This document shows, piece after piece, positions 35,135-43,353 of a stretch of 47,292 nucleotides of DNA. The notes beneath the pieces were generated by a model. The model was not told where the DNA came from, searched no databases, and saw only the letters and a list, made by a program, of their open reading frames with translations. A program made the translations under genes and the position numbers. The DNA lies in contig JBPBPI010000059.1 of assembly GCA_050954885.1 (NCBI GenBank), positions 1-47,292 of the forward strand, read 5' to 3'. Each line of letters opens with the position of its first letter. Position 1 is the stretch's first letter. This DNA comes from JBPBPI01 sp050954885 (GTDB lineage Bacteria; Pseudomonadota; Alphaproteobacteria; Caedimonadales; Caedimonadaceae).

Positions 35135-36364
35135 TTACTCCTGTTTGGTAAAATAGACAACCAAAGCCGTTAAGCTGGTCAATAAGGTTAAATAAAAAGC
35201 AGGCCAAAAAATATTATGTTGTAAATACCAAAATCCTAAACAAAGAGGTGTTAGAGTACGTCCAATAATTGATGCACCAAAGGCATTGCCCAAACCAACA
35301 CATAAATATTTTTCAGGCATTTTAAACAAACTGTTTAACCAAAAGTTTAAAGGACAGGCAAACAAAACACCCCAAATGATAAACCAAAATCGTACAAAAG
35401 TCACATATTCCCATGACGCATTTTGTAGACCATAAAATAAAGGAATGATGGTCAAACTTAGAACACATGCAGCTCCCGCCATCATGTTGGTTGGCTTATA
35501 TTTTGATGAAAAGCGTCCTATAAGGGGAAAGAGACTTAAGTCAACAATTAACAGGGCAGTATTTAATGTCATCATATCCACCAGCGTCATCGTAGTCACC
35601 AGTGGCACCAACGTGTTCATCAACACAAAAGGCACCGCGTAGGTGAGTTGTGAAAATCCAGATACCACGAAAGTGCGTATGATATTGATGCGATGGGTCC
35701 AAATCAGACTGAATTTTAAGGCGTTATAACCTTGTAATAAATTTTTATGATTAAGGTTATCTTCAGATTTTGTATAACGTCTTAAAACCAAAGCCATGAA
35801 TCCCACCAGGCCGCCCAGCCAAAAGCAAATGCGCCAGTTGATAACAAAGTTTGATATCACTAAAGTGGCCATACCGGACGCTAAAATAATACCCAAAAGA
35901 GAGGAGCTTTGATATAAATAAGACGCCTTTAAAGCAGGCTCTTGGGTTTTGTTTTCTAAAATATACAGCTTGGCAAGTGTACTTTCGCCCGACGCGAAGA
36001 CCCCTTTGATCATGCGCACAACAATGAGTAAAGTAGGTGCCAACCATCCGGCATCATGATAGATGGGCAAAAATCCAATCAGTGTAGTGGTCAAAGCTAC
36101 ACCGATGAGAGAATAACAAAGACTTTTTAAGGGACCTCGGTACCAAGCCAATGTGCCGAATAACAAAGCACCCAAAGGACGAGTGACCAAAGACGTGGCC
36201 ATCACACTGTAAGCCAAAATAACTTGAACCAAAGGATCGGCATGCGGGAAAAATAAAGGTCCTAAAACAGGTGCTAAGAAACCATAGAGTGCGGTATCAA
36301 AATGATCTAAGGCATTGGCAATAAGAATTGATCTATCACGTGCATTTAAAGTTAACGTCTTCAT
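35135..36364 (-). CDS. MFS transporter, ProP/MHS type, with degenerate motif A
   Basis: A 409-residue, 12-helix inner-membrane protein related to the other MHS-type transporters in the window (NALDHFDTALYGFLAPVLGPLFFP at the start, TRPLGALLFGTLA). The helix 2-3 loop, normally GDxxGRKxAL and important for the transport cycle, reads AWYRGPLKSLC, with the key Asp and Arg/Lys positions altered. It may be a divergent transporter or a non-transporting sensor-like relative. It lies upstream of recG with overlapping signals, so the two probably share a transcript. Confidence 0.85.
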   Translation of the reverse strand: MKTLTLNARDRSILIANALDHFDTALYGFLAPVLGPLFFPHADPLVQVILAYSVMATSLVTRPLGALLFGTLAWYRGPLKSLCYSLIGVALTTTLIGFLPIYHDAGWLAPTLLIVVRMIKGVFASGESTLAKLYILENKTQEPALKASYLYQSSSLLGIILASGMATLVISNFVINWRICFWLGGLVGFMALVLRRYTKSEDNLNHKNLLQGYNALKFSLIWTHRINIIRTFVVSGFSQLTYAVPFVLMNTLVPLVTTMTLVDMMTLNTALLIVDLSLFPLIGRFSSKYKPTNMMAGAACVLSLTIIPLFYGLQNASWEYVTFVRFWFIIWGVLFACPLNFWLNSLFKMPEKYLCVGLGNAFGASIIGRTLTPLCLGFWYLQHNIFWPAFYLTLLTSLTALVVYFTKQE

Positions 36365-36422
36365 TTTCCAATCATAAATCAGAATTTTAGGAACGTTAAG
36401 GTTTAATTTTTTAAAATTGAAG

Positions 36423-36457
36423 AAAAGTCCCCCATAAAATTTAGGAGACTTTTTTTT
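36423..36457 (-). terminator. Terminator between the patatin and MFS genes
   Basis: AAAAGTC-CCC (36423-36432) pairs with GG-AGACTTTT (36444-36453) with one C-A mismatch. It lies 38-70 bp after the patatin stop on the minus strand, with TTTTC following in that direction, and a run of eight T on the plus strand, so it could work in both directions. Confidence 0.6.
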
Positions 36458-36490
36458 AAATGTGATTATTTAAAAACATCAATGTTTGTC

Positions 36491-37825
36491 TTAGGCACTT
36501 TTTTGGACCACAGGTAAGTCGTTCGTGTTTCGATCAAGTTCGTTTAAAACTTTTTTAAATTTATGTTTAGAGAATTTTCTCTTTTCTTTGTCTGTTGTAT
36601 CTTGCGCCATAAATTCTTGTTCTTTTTTCTTATAATGGGCACGTGCTTTTAAAACTTGAGCAATTTCACTGATAACATCTTTATTTTGTTCGATATAAAG
36701 TTGAGCCACATGTTCTAAAGCTTGTCGATTTTGTAAGCTGACATTGTCCATCGCTTCCATACTTTTGGTAATATCAGGATTGAGACGCCAGTAACGGGTG
36801 ATCATATTATCTTTTTCATCTCTATAAGAAGGCAGAAAGGTTCGCATTTGTTGATCATTGGATTGACTGGGCATGCCCAATGTTAGATTTATTAAAGGAG
36901 ACAGCCAATTTAAAACGCCGGCATTGCGCATTGAATCATAAGATTGATGGGTTTCAACATAACCGGTTCCCAACGAAATAAAGCGAACATTTTTACAAAG
37001 ATAGCTGTTAATAACTTGACGTTGAATATCAGTTTCCATTTTTAATTCTTCATCAACTTCCTGATAAATCATATCTGAGATATCGGCATAAGCACGCGTT
37101 GAGGGATTGTTCATACTGCTGATGCCGCCATCAACAAAATATCGAAGTTTATCGACTTCAAAACCTTCAGACGTTTTCTTCAAAGGGTGGATGGCCGCAA
37201 CCGGAAGATAAGTCGGTGCCGCGGCTGTTGCCTTGACGACATCATGCATGTACCAATCTGTATAAGGATCATCACTGTAAAAAACATATGGCACATCAGG
37301 ATCAATGTTGTTCGCCACAATACCAACTTTGGTAATGGATGACGACATAAGGCCGTCTGCAAAATATTGTTTGGCGACCTTTTGAATACCATTGCCTGAA
37401 TATCGAGCACCCAAAAAACCATTTAAGGTATAAACTTTACGAAAGCTCAAAGGTGGGAAGATATCTTTACTGTACTGATGATAAATATTTAAAAGATCTG
37501 AGGCTTGATATTTTGGTTTTGATGGATCATTTTCATCAGGATAATTTAATCCCAGGGTTAAAATACCACCGGTTGAGGTACCTTCCATTAAATCACATCC
37601 TTCGGCAATGCGAACGCCAGCTTCTTTTTCAATGGCGGCCGCGATCGTGAGAGGAATAATGCCCCGAATACCACCGCCATCACAGGTGAGGACAACTTTG
37701 GTATGAGGGTTGATAAGATCTCGATATTCATCAATTTTACCTGATGCATAAGAGGAATAAGAAAAAAATAACACTGTTGATAAGTATAGATTAAATTTAT
37801 TATAATATTGACGAGTAATTAGCAT
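36491..37825 (-). CDS. Secreted patatin-like phospholipase
   Basis: A 444-residue lipid acyl hydrolase with an N-terminal signal peptide (LYLSTVLFFSYSSYASG). Catalytic features are complete: the oxyanion hole CDGGGIRGI (49-55), the nucleophile Ser84 in GTSTGG and the catalytic Asp232 in FVDGG of the Ser-Asp dyad. The C-terminal 80 residues are highly charged (KKKEQEF, DKEKRKFSKHKFKK). Patatins of intracellular bacteria, such as those of Rickettsia and Legionella, damage host membranes; a role here in host interaction is inference. The start has AAGGAAC upstream. Followed by a terminator, so monocistronic. Confidence 0.92.
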   Translation of the reverse strand: MLITRQYYNKFNLYLSTVLFFSYSSYASGKIDEYRDLINPHTKVVLTCDGGGIRGIIPLTIAAAIEKEAGVRIAEGCDLMEGTSTGGILTLGLNYPDENDPSKPKYQASDLLNIYHQYSKDIFPPLSFRKVYTLNGFLGARYSGNGIQKVAKQYFADGLMSSSITKVGIVANNIDPDVPYVFYSDDPYTDWYMHDVVKATAAAPTYLPVAAIHPLKKTSEGFEVDKLRYFVDGGISSMNNPSTRAYADISDMIYQEVDEELKMETDIQRQVINSYLCKNVRFISLGTGYVETHQSYDSMRNAGVLNWLSPLINLTLGMPSQSNDQQMRTFLPSYRDEKDNMITRYWRLNPDITKSMEAMDNVSLQNRQALEHVAQLYIEQNKDVISEIAQVLKARAHYKKKEQEFMAQDTTDKEKRKFSKHKFKKVLNELDRNTNDLPVVQKSA

Positions 37826-38020
37826 TTTTGTTCCTTTAATTTAATAATTAATGCTAATGTTAAACTCGTAAATAAATAATAAATTATTTTAATATTTTTA
37901 AAAATAAATAAAAATTATTTTTTATATAAAAAATGAAATTTTCTGTTCGTTTTCCTCTTGACGAATTCAAGCTGGTTTGACAATGGTGAGAAGATAAAAT
38001 TAAAAATTTGAAAGAAAGTC

Positions 38021-38770
38021 ATGGCCGGACATTCACAATTTAAAAACATTATGCACCGCAAAGGGGCACAAGATGCCAAACGCGCAAAAGTATTTACCAA
38101 ATTAATTCGCGAATTAACAGTGGCTGCAAAAGAGGGCGGTAGTGATATCAGCGCCAATGCCCGTTTGCGGGCCGCAACCATTGCAGCGCGCGGTGCTAAC
38201 ATGCCTAAAGACACCATGGAACGCGCCATCAAACGGGCGGCTGGTGGTGAAGACAGCGCGGATTATGTTGAAATGCGGTACGAGGGTTATGGGCCAGGGG
38301 GTGTTGCTGTTATTGTCGAAGCATTGACAGACAATCGCAATCGTACAGCCTCAGATGTCAGGTCTACTTTTGCCAAATATGGCGGCAACTTAGGTGAAAG
38401 CAACAGCGTCAGCTTTCAATTTGATCGCTTAGGTGAAATTCAGTATTCTGCTGCCAAAGCATCAAATGATGCCATGTTTGAAGCAGCCCTCGAGGCAGGT
38501 GCTAGTGATGTTATGTCAAATCCTGAGAGTCATGAGATTTATTGTGATCCTACTCAATTGGCCAGTATCCGTGATGCCTTGATGGTTAAATTTGGCGATC
38601 CAAATTCTGCTAAATTGATTTGGCGTGCCCAAAATACGCTTCCTTTGGGTGTTGATGATGCTAAAACACTTTTTAAAATGATCGATGTGTTGGAAGACAA
38701 TGACGATATTCAATTAATTTCAGCCAATTATGATTTATCCCCTGACGTGATGAAAGAATTGGAAGATTGA
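38021..38770 (+). CDS. yebC: YebC/PmpR family protein
   Basis: A 249-residue cytoplasmic protein of the TACO1/YebC family, proposed transcriptional regulators and now linked to relief of ribosome stalling. It begins MAGHSQFKNIMHRKGAQDAKRA and contains NARLRAATIAARGANMPKD, YEGYGPGGVAVIVEALTDN and NLGESNSVSFQFDRLG, all family signatures. Length is standard. ruvC and the other usual ruv neighbours are absent. The ATG at 38021 has GAAAG upstream. Confidence 0.96.
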   Translation: MAGHSQFKNIMHRKGAQDAKRAKVFTKLIRELTVAAKEGGSDISANARLRAATIAARGANMPKDTMERAIKRAAGGEDSADYVEMRYEGYGPGGVAVIVEALTDNRNRTASDVRSTFAKYGGNLGESNSVSFQFDRLGEIQYSAAKASNDAMFEAALEAGASDVMSNPESHEIYCDPTQLASIRDALMVKFGDPNSAKLIWRAQNTLPLGVDDAKTLFKMIDVLEDNDDIQLISANYDLSPDVMKELED

Positions 38771-38850
38771 AGTTATAAGGGGTGCCTTTTAAAGAAAATC
38801 AACTCCCTTTACCTCTTAATCGTACAATTACAGAAAAAATTTAATGAAGG

Positions 38851-38871
38851 AATTTGAAGATCAAATTTTTT
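38851..38871 (+). terminator. AT-rich terminator-like hairpin after yebC
   Basis: AATTTGA (38851-38857) and TCAAATT (38861-38867) form a 7-bp stem with an AGA loop followed by T residues. It lies between convergent genes. The stem is AT-rich, so strength is doubtful. Confidence 0.4.
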
Positions 38872-38880
38872 GAAGTTCAC

Positions 38881-39315
38881 TTAATTTGATGAACGAGGAT
38901 GACAATAAACATTGCCTAGAAAGCCACATACGTCATTATTTTGATTATCAAAAGATATAATATTTGCCCAATAGGCCTCAACATTTTCTATACTATTTGG
39001 ATAAAAAACAGTTTTGTGGATCAATATAAATTTGCATGTTATTCCTAAAAACTTATCTTCGTATGCTTTTTGAAGTAAATCTTGATTATATTGATTTTCA
39101 GCACATGACGGACAATAATATTCTTTAAAAATAAGAGATTCTCCAGATTTAAATTTAATAACCAAATCTAAATATTTTTGTGAATAGATAATTTTGCTGA
39201 TGACCTTAAAGGCAAACATCTTTGTAAGTTTTTGGGAAAGTAAAAGCATATCTGATTCATTTGATTTCCAATGATAACGGTTCATATGCTTCCAAGGTTT
39301 TGTCAAATGAGTCAT
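38881..39315 (-). CDS. Hypothetical protein with CPSC motif
   Basis: A 144-residue soluble protein. Central parts read LDLVIKFKSGESLIFKEYYCPSC, then LLQKAYEDKFLGITC and FILIHKTVF. The CPSC pair could bind zinc with later cysteines (ITCKF, DVCGF). The basic, beta-strand plus helix layout is loosely reminiscent of small nucleases, but I recognise no family. TTAGGT precedes the ATG at 39315. It is divergent from the first LysR gene across the shared regulatory element. Confidence 0.6.
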   Translation of the reverse strand: MTHLTKPWKHMNRYHWKSNESDMLLLSQKLTKMFAFKVISKIIYSQKYLDLVIKFKSGESLIFKEYYCPSCAENQYNQDLLQKAYEDKFLGITCKFILIHKTVFYPNSIENVEAYWANIISFDNQNNDVCGFLGNVYCHPRSSN

Positions 39316-39357
39316 TGATTAATACCTAATTTTTTTTAATACATTTACTAAAATTGT

Positions 39358-39411
39358 TTAGATGATCTGGATATTCATTTTAATTATACTTAAAGTACGC
39401 ATTTTTTGTAC
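39358..39411 (+). promoter_or_regulatory. Shared bipartite element, copy 1 (upstream of the first LysR gene)
   Basis: TTAGATGATC at 39358-39367 is followed after 28 bp by TACGCATTTTTTGTAC at 39396-39411. A near-identical arrangement lies at 44363-44418 upstream of the second LysR gene. The second half has LysR-type dyad character (GTAC ends). Probably a regulator binding region serving the flanking divergent genes. Confidence 0.5.
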
Positions 39412-39525
39412 GGTAAAAGATTAATAATAAAGGTATTATTCTTGTAAATCACTTCTTTTACATTTTAAATAGATGTTGTCTTTTTACAATTTAAAAAACA
39501 TTGCAGACGATTAAGGATATTGAAG

Positions 39526-40449
39526 ATGTTATCAGACAGGCTGACCGCGGGTGTTGACTGGGATAAATTAAGAACATTTTATTTTATTGCCAAAATTGGC
39601 TCTTTTACCCACACGGCGCAACATCTTCATATCAGTCAATCAGGCCTGAGTCGTGCCATTCAATCTTTGGAAGAACGCTTAGAATGTCAATTATTTTTTC
39701 GTATTCCCCGAGGTGTTGTCTTAACACCCAAGGGTCAAATCGTCTTTGAATGGGTTACGCAACTTTTTGATTCTTTAGAAATGATGAAAGAACGACTTCA
39801 AACGGAATCTGATGAACTTAAAGGATCTCTTAAGGTTGCCACCACCAATGCACTAGCATCAGCATGGATTATGTATTTATTGCCAGAATTTATCAAATCT
39901 TATCCAGATCTTGATTTAAACATCATTGGTAATGACCAAGAATTAGATTTAAGTTTGAGAGAAGCCGATGTTTTGATAAGACCCTATATGGTGAATCGTT
40001 CTGACCTTTCTCAAACACTTGTGATGAAATGGCACCTTAAGCTTTACGCAAGCCCCAGCTATCTTGAAGAATACGGCACACCGAAAAATGTCACAGATCT
40101 TAAAAATCATCGTTTAATTTCTTTTGGCGAAAAAATAGCCTTTCCTTATCAAAACATGGATTGGTTTTTAAGATTAGGTGCTGCCAGAGGTGAGAAACAT
40201 AAATCATGTTTAAAAATCAATTCATCACATGGTCTTTTACAAGCGGCCGAAGACGGCATTGGTATTATTTCTTTTTCCCAAGAGTCGCCTCTTTTAGCAC
40301 GTTCTAAATTAGTTCCTGTGCTACCAGAAATTCAAGGACCCGTGATTGAAATTTTTTATATTTATCCTAAAGAATATCAAGATGTTAAAAAAATTACTGT
40401 GCTGTTAAATTATTTAAAAGCAAAAATTTCTCAAAAAGATAATGCATAA
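39526..40449 (+). CDS. LysR family transcriptional regulator (first paralogue)
   Basis: A 307-residue DNA-binding regulator. The winged helix-turn-helix spans about residues 15-75 (LRTFYFIAKIGSFTHTAQHL, then ISQSGLSRAIQSLEERL and RGVVLTPKG). The effector-binding domain follows (LKGSLKVATTNALASAW, DLDLNIIGNDQEL). The ATG at 39526 has AAGGA 8 bp upstream; a TTG two codons earlier lies too close. It is followed after 67 bp by an MFS transporter gene on the same strand, its probable target. It is a paralogue of the LysR encoded at 43354-44325. Confidence 0.93.
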   Translation: MLSDRLTAGVDWDKLRTFYFIAKIGSFTHTAQHLHISQSGLSRAIQSLEERLECQLFFRIPRGVVLTPKGQIVFEWVTQLFDSLEMMKERLQTESDELKGSLKVATTNALASAWIMYLLPEFIKSYPDLDLNIIGNDQELDLSLREADVLIRPYMVNRSDLSQTLVMKWHLKLYASPSYLEEYGTPKNVTDLKNHRLISFGEKIAFPYQNMDWFLRLGAARGEKHKSCLKINSSHGLLQAAEDGIGIISFSQESPLLARSKLVPVLPEIQGPVIEIFYIYPKEYQDVKKITVLLNYLKAKISQKDNA

Positions 40450-40516
40450 ATAAGACTTGCAATAGAGTCAAATTAGAATTATATTTTCTTTAAAAATATA
40501 GAGTTAACAGGGGAAT

Positions 40517-41761
40517 ATGAAAAATAAATCTCTTTTTGCTGTGATTGCGGGAACAGCTTTAGAATTTTATGACATAACACTTTACGGTTTTTTTGCAGTT
40601 CTTTTAGCGCCCCTTTATTTTCCATCAACAAATCCCCAGATATCTCTTCTGGTAAGTTTGGGAACTTTTGCTGCTGGTTTTGTCATGCGTCCTTTGGGTG
40701 GTCTTTTCTTTGGCTATATCGGTGATTGTTATGGCCGCAAAAAAGCTTTGATACTGGCAATTTCTCTTGTCTCTATGCCAACTTTTATCATTGGTTTTTT
40801 GCCAACCTATGAAGCTATTGGTATAATTGCACCCGTTATTTTGATCATATGTCGCCTTTTACAAGGATTGTGTGTGGGTGGTGAATATAGTGGTGCCGCT
40901 GTTTTTGTATCAGAACAAGCGCGCTTTCACCAAAGGGGACGCGCTGGCGGAATTTTATGTTCGGCTGCTTTTTTAGGGGCTATTTTGGGATCAGGAATTG
41001 GCGCGTTGTGTACATTAAATGCGATGCCATCTTGGGGATGGCGTCTTCCTTTTATCTTGGGCGGTATCATGGGACTTACAGCTTTGTTTTACCGACAAAA
41101 TATTGAAGAATCGCACGATTTTGAAGAAGTTTCAAAAACTCATCAAACAGTTAAATTTCCTTTAAAAGAAGTTTGGAAGCAAAACAAATTAAGTTTATTT
41201 TGTACCTTTGCAATTGGGGGTAGTGTGCAAATCCCTTATTATATTGTGTCGATTTACATGAGTTTAATTCTTCAAAAAAAAATGGGATTTTCAGTGTCAT
41301 CCGGACTTATGTTGAATGCTGGCATTATGATAATCTGGATGGTGCTGTTGCCAGTGGCGGGTCATCTTTCAGACCGGTGGGATCCTTTTAAATTGATGGA
41401 ATTTTCGGTCATCAGTTTAATAATTTTGGCTTATCCCATTTTTTTAGTGATCGATTTGTATCCATCACTCACGGTTATGATCGCCGCACAATGTCTTATA
41501 AGTGGCCTAGGCGTTTGGTACATGGGCGTATCTCCAAGTCTGATGCCAAGGCTCTTTCCCGTGCGGCAACGAATGAGTGGCATGTCCATTGCCTTCAGCT
41601 TGGGGCAAGCGATATTTAGTGGCACCACACCCTTTATTGTAACCTTTTTGGTTTCATGGCTGGCAGATGATAAAGCACCTGCTTTTTACCTTATTTTTAC
41701 AAGTTTTTTAGGGCTTGTTGCGATTCAAATGGCCAAAAATATTCTTAAAAATTCTAAATAA
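40517..41761 (+). CDS. MFS transporter, ProP/MHS type
   Basis: A 414-residue, 12-helix secondary transporter. Full motif A is kept: MRPLGGLFFGYIGDCYGRKKAL, and the second half has HLSDRWDPFK. CRLLQGLCVGGEYSGAAVFV is the typical MHS helix-4 signature. It begins after AGGGG at 40506. The LysR gene immediately upstream suggests substrate-dependent control. Its stop converges on the esterase gene with 8 bp between and no room for a terminator. Confidence 0.9.
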   Translation: MKNKSLFAVIAGTALEFYDITLYGFFAVLLAPLYFPSTNPQISLLVSLGTFAAGFVMRPLGGLFFGYIGDCYGRKKALILAISLVSMPTFIIGFLPTYEAIGIIAPVILIICRLLQGLCVGGEYSGAAVFVSEQARFHQRGRAGGILCSAAFLGAILGSGIGALCTLNAMPSWGWRLPFILGGIMGLTALFYRQNIEESHDFEEVSKTHQTVKFPLKEVWKQNKLSLFCTFAIGGSVQIPYYIVSIYMSLILQKKMGFSVSSGLMLNAGIMIIWMVLLPVAGHLSDRWDPFKLMEFSVISLIILAYPIFLVIDLYPSLTVMIAAQCLISGLGVWYMGVSPSLMPRLFPVRQRMSGMSIAFSLGQAIFSGTTPFIVTFLVSWLADDKAPAFYLIFTSFLGLVAIQMAKNILKNSK

Positions 41762-41769
41762 TAAGATTT

Positions 41770-42783
41770 TTAATCAACATTTGAAGATGCCAATGCACGC
41801 GATAAAAAAGGCAAGCTGATATCAAAACGGTAATCTAAATTGGTATGATTGTCGGGAAACTCTTCATAAATATGCGTGATATTATGTTCATTTAATACTT
41901 TATGCAGACGTCGTGCACCAAAATGTAAGTGATAATGATCATGATCTCCGCAATCAATATAAATTCCTTCCAACTTCTTTAAGTTACCGATAAAATTTTG
42001 AGCAATGAGCGAGGGATCACATTGCTGCCAATTTTTCCAACGATCAGGTATAAGTTCACCTGTATAGAGATCAACAGGAAGTCGAAGTCCTAAAAATTGA
42101 CTTGGATCAGGGTCATAGGCAGCCGCAAAAGATAAATTCATCAAACAAGTAAATTCGTTTGGTGTAAGCTTAGTCTTTTGTTCAAGATGATGAAAAATTT
42201 TTTCAATCGAGCGCCCATGCTTTTCAAGCTCGTAGAGAATTTCCGGCACATAACATAGAAACAACCATTCAAATCCCATACCCCCTGAATGACAAGCAAT
42301 CGCACTCCAAACTTCGGGATGACGCATGCCATGCATGATGGCGCCAAATCCGCCTGAAGATTTGCCAAAACAAGCGCGATGGCCCGGGCCACCCACATTA
42401 AAGTTTTGCTCAACTGTGGTTAAAACCTCATGAATTAAAAAATCTTCATACAAGCCAATGACTGAACTATTGATATATTGATTGCCCCCCAGGCGAGTAA
42501 AACAATCGGGAAAGATTACTGCTGTTGGGGGCATCACGCCACTGCTAATAAGTCGATCCAATCTGGCAATCAAACTGCCATCAAATGGTTTCCAATCGAT
42601 ATAGGCAAGGCCTGAACTATTGTAGGGTGAAAATGCCATGAATAAAGGAATATGTTGAGATTCTCGATAATTTGCTGGCAGGTAAAGGGCAATTTCACGG
42701 GTAAAAGGATCTCCCAAAAGATTATTTTGCAAAAATTTACTTTCAATAAAGCGTCTTTCAATACGTCCTTTTGGATATGTCAT
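41770..42783 (-). CDS. Esterase (EsteraseD / enterochelin-esterase-like alpha/beta hydrolase)
   Basis: A 337-residue cytoplasmic hydrolase without signal peptide. The nucleophile elbow is GKSSGGFG (Ser near residue 142), with a likely acid in DCGDHDHYHLHFG and the His in FPDNHTNLDYR. The layout (IALYLPANY, then VIFPDCFTRLGGNQY) matches the putative esterase family of S-formylglutathione hydrolase and trehalose-type esterases. The substrate is unknown. The start ATG overlaps the stop of a 70-residue ORF by one base (TAATG), so it is translationally coupled to it. Confidence 0.85.
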   Translation of the reverse strand: MTYPKGRIERRFIESKFLQNNLLGDPFTREIALYLPANYRESQHIPLFMAFSPYNSSGLAYIDWKPFDGSLIARLDRLISSGVMPPTAVIFPDCFTRLGGNQYINSSVIGLYEDFLIHEVLTTVEQNFNVGGPGHRACFGKSSGGFGAIMHGMRHPEVWSAIACHSGGMGFEWLFLCYVPEILYELEKHGRSIEKIFHHLEQKTKLTPNEFTCLMNLSFAAAYDPDPSQFLGLRLPVDLYTGELIPDRWKNWQQCDPSLIAQNFIGNLKKLEGIYIDCGDHDHYHLHFGARRLHKVLNEHNITHIYEEFPDNHTNLDYRFDISLPFLSRALASSNVD

Positions 42784-42995
42784 TATATTACTTTGACCTC
42801 TTTTGTAAATTTTAAAATATTAAGTGTGTGAAGGGGTTGAAAGATGACATTTTCTAGGTGTTGTGTCATAGACCGTTGAACTTGAGATAGTTGTTTCCAA
42901 CCTTTTAAAAGATCAAGATTTAAAATATTCCAGCTTTTATTAAAACAAGCCTTGATACCTTGCCTTGAAAGATAGTTATGGTCTGATGACAACAT
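42783..42995 (-). CDS. Small ORF translationally coupled to the esterase
   Basis: A 70-residue frame ending in TAATG shared with the esterase start. AGGAG sits 2 bp before the ATG at 42995 and 5 bp before a TTG codon at 42992, so translation probably begins at one of these. The protein (NILNLDLLKGWKQLSQVQRSM, then TQHLENVIFQPLHTLN) is amphipathic-helical and weakly recalls phasin-type helices that coat polyester granules, which would fit an esterase partner. That link is speculative. No strong family match. Confidence 0.5.
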   Translation of the reverse strand: MLSSDHNYLSRQGIKACFNKSWNILNLDLLKGWKQLSQVQRSMTQHLENVIFQPLHTLNILKFTKEVKVI

Positions 42996-43353
42996 GGCTC
43001 CTAAATATATAGATTAACAAAATTGAACAGATAGGAAATTTACAAATATTTTAAGATTTTGGGGACACTCATTTTGCGCAAAAAGGCAAAAAAGGATGAG
43101 AAAAAGCTGAGGAAAATAAAAGAAAAATTTTTATTAAATAAATTTAAGAACATTATTAAAAACTAAATTATTTTAAATACTTAATTGAAAAGATCTTTAC
43201 ACTTTTCTGAATAAAATAAAAGTAGAAAATAAAATATTTTATCACTATTTTTAAACTTTACAATAAGGTGATATTTATCAATAATTTTTAAAATGTTGAC
43301 AAATACCCCAAGCCTGGCTCAGGGTATACTTGATTATATTTTTTTGACGATCG
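42996..43353. other. 358-bp AT-rich intergenic region
   Basis: No convincing gene. It should hold the minus-strand promoter of the small ORF-esterase unit and the end of the second LysR transcript. The only clear structure is the hairpin at 43303-43327. The part 43080-43270 is almost entirely A and T with no repeat I can define. Confidence 0.5.
43303..43327 (-). terminator. Bidirectional hairpin, likely terminator of the second LysR gene
   Basis: ATACCC (43303-43308) pairs with GGGTAT (43322-43327). On the minus strand an inner stem AGC-CAG-GCT stacks on it. It lies 27 bp after the LysR stop; TTTGTC follows on the minus strand and a long T run a few bases further on the plus strand. Confidence 0.55.

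Noticed and set aside
38777..38812. AAGGGG/CTCCCTT pairing after yebC as a terminator
   Set aside because: The stem needs a bulge and is not followed by a T-tract; the hairpin at 38851-38871 is a better candidate.
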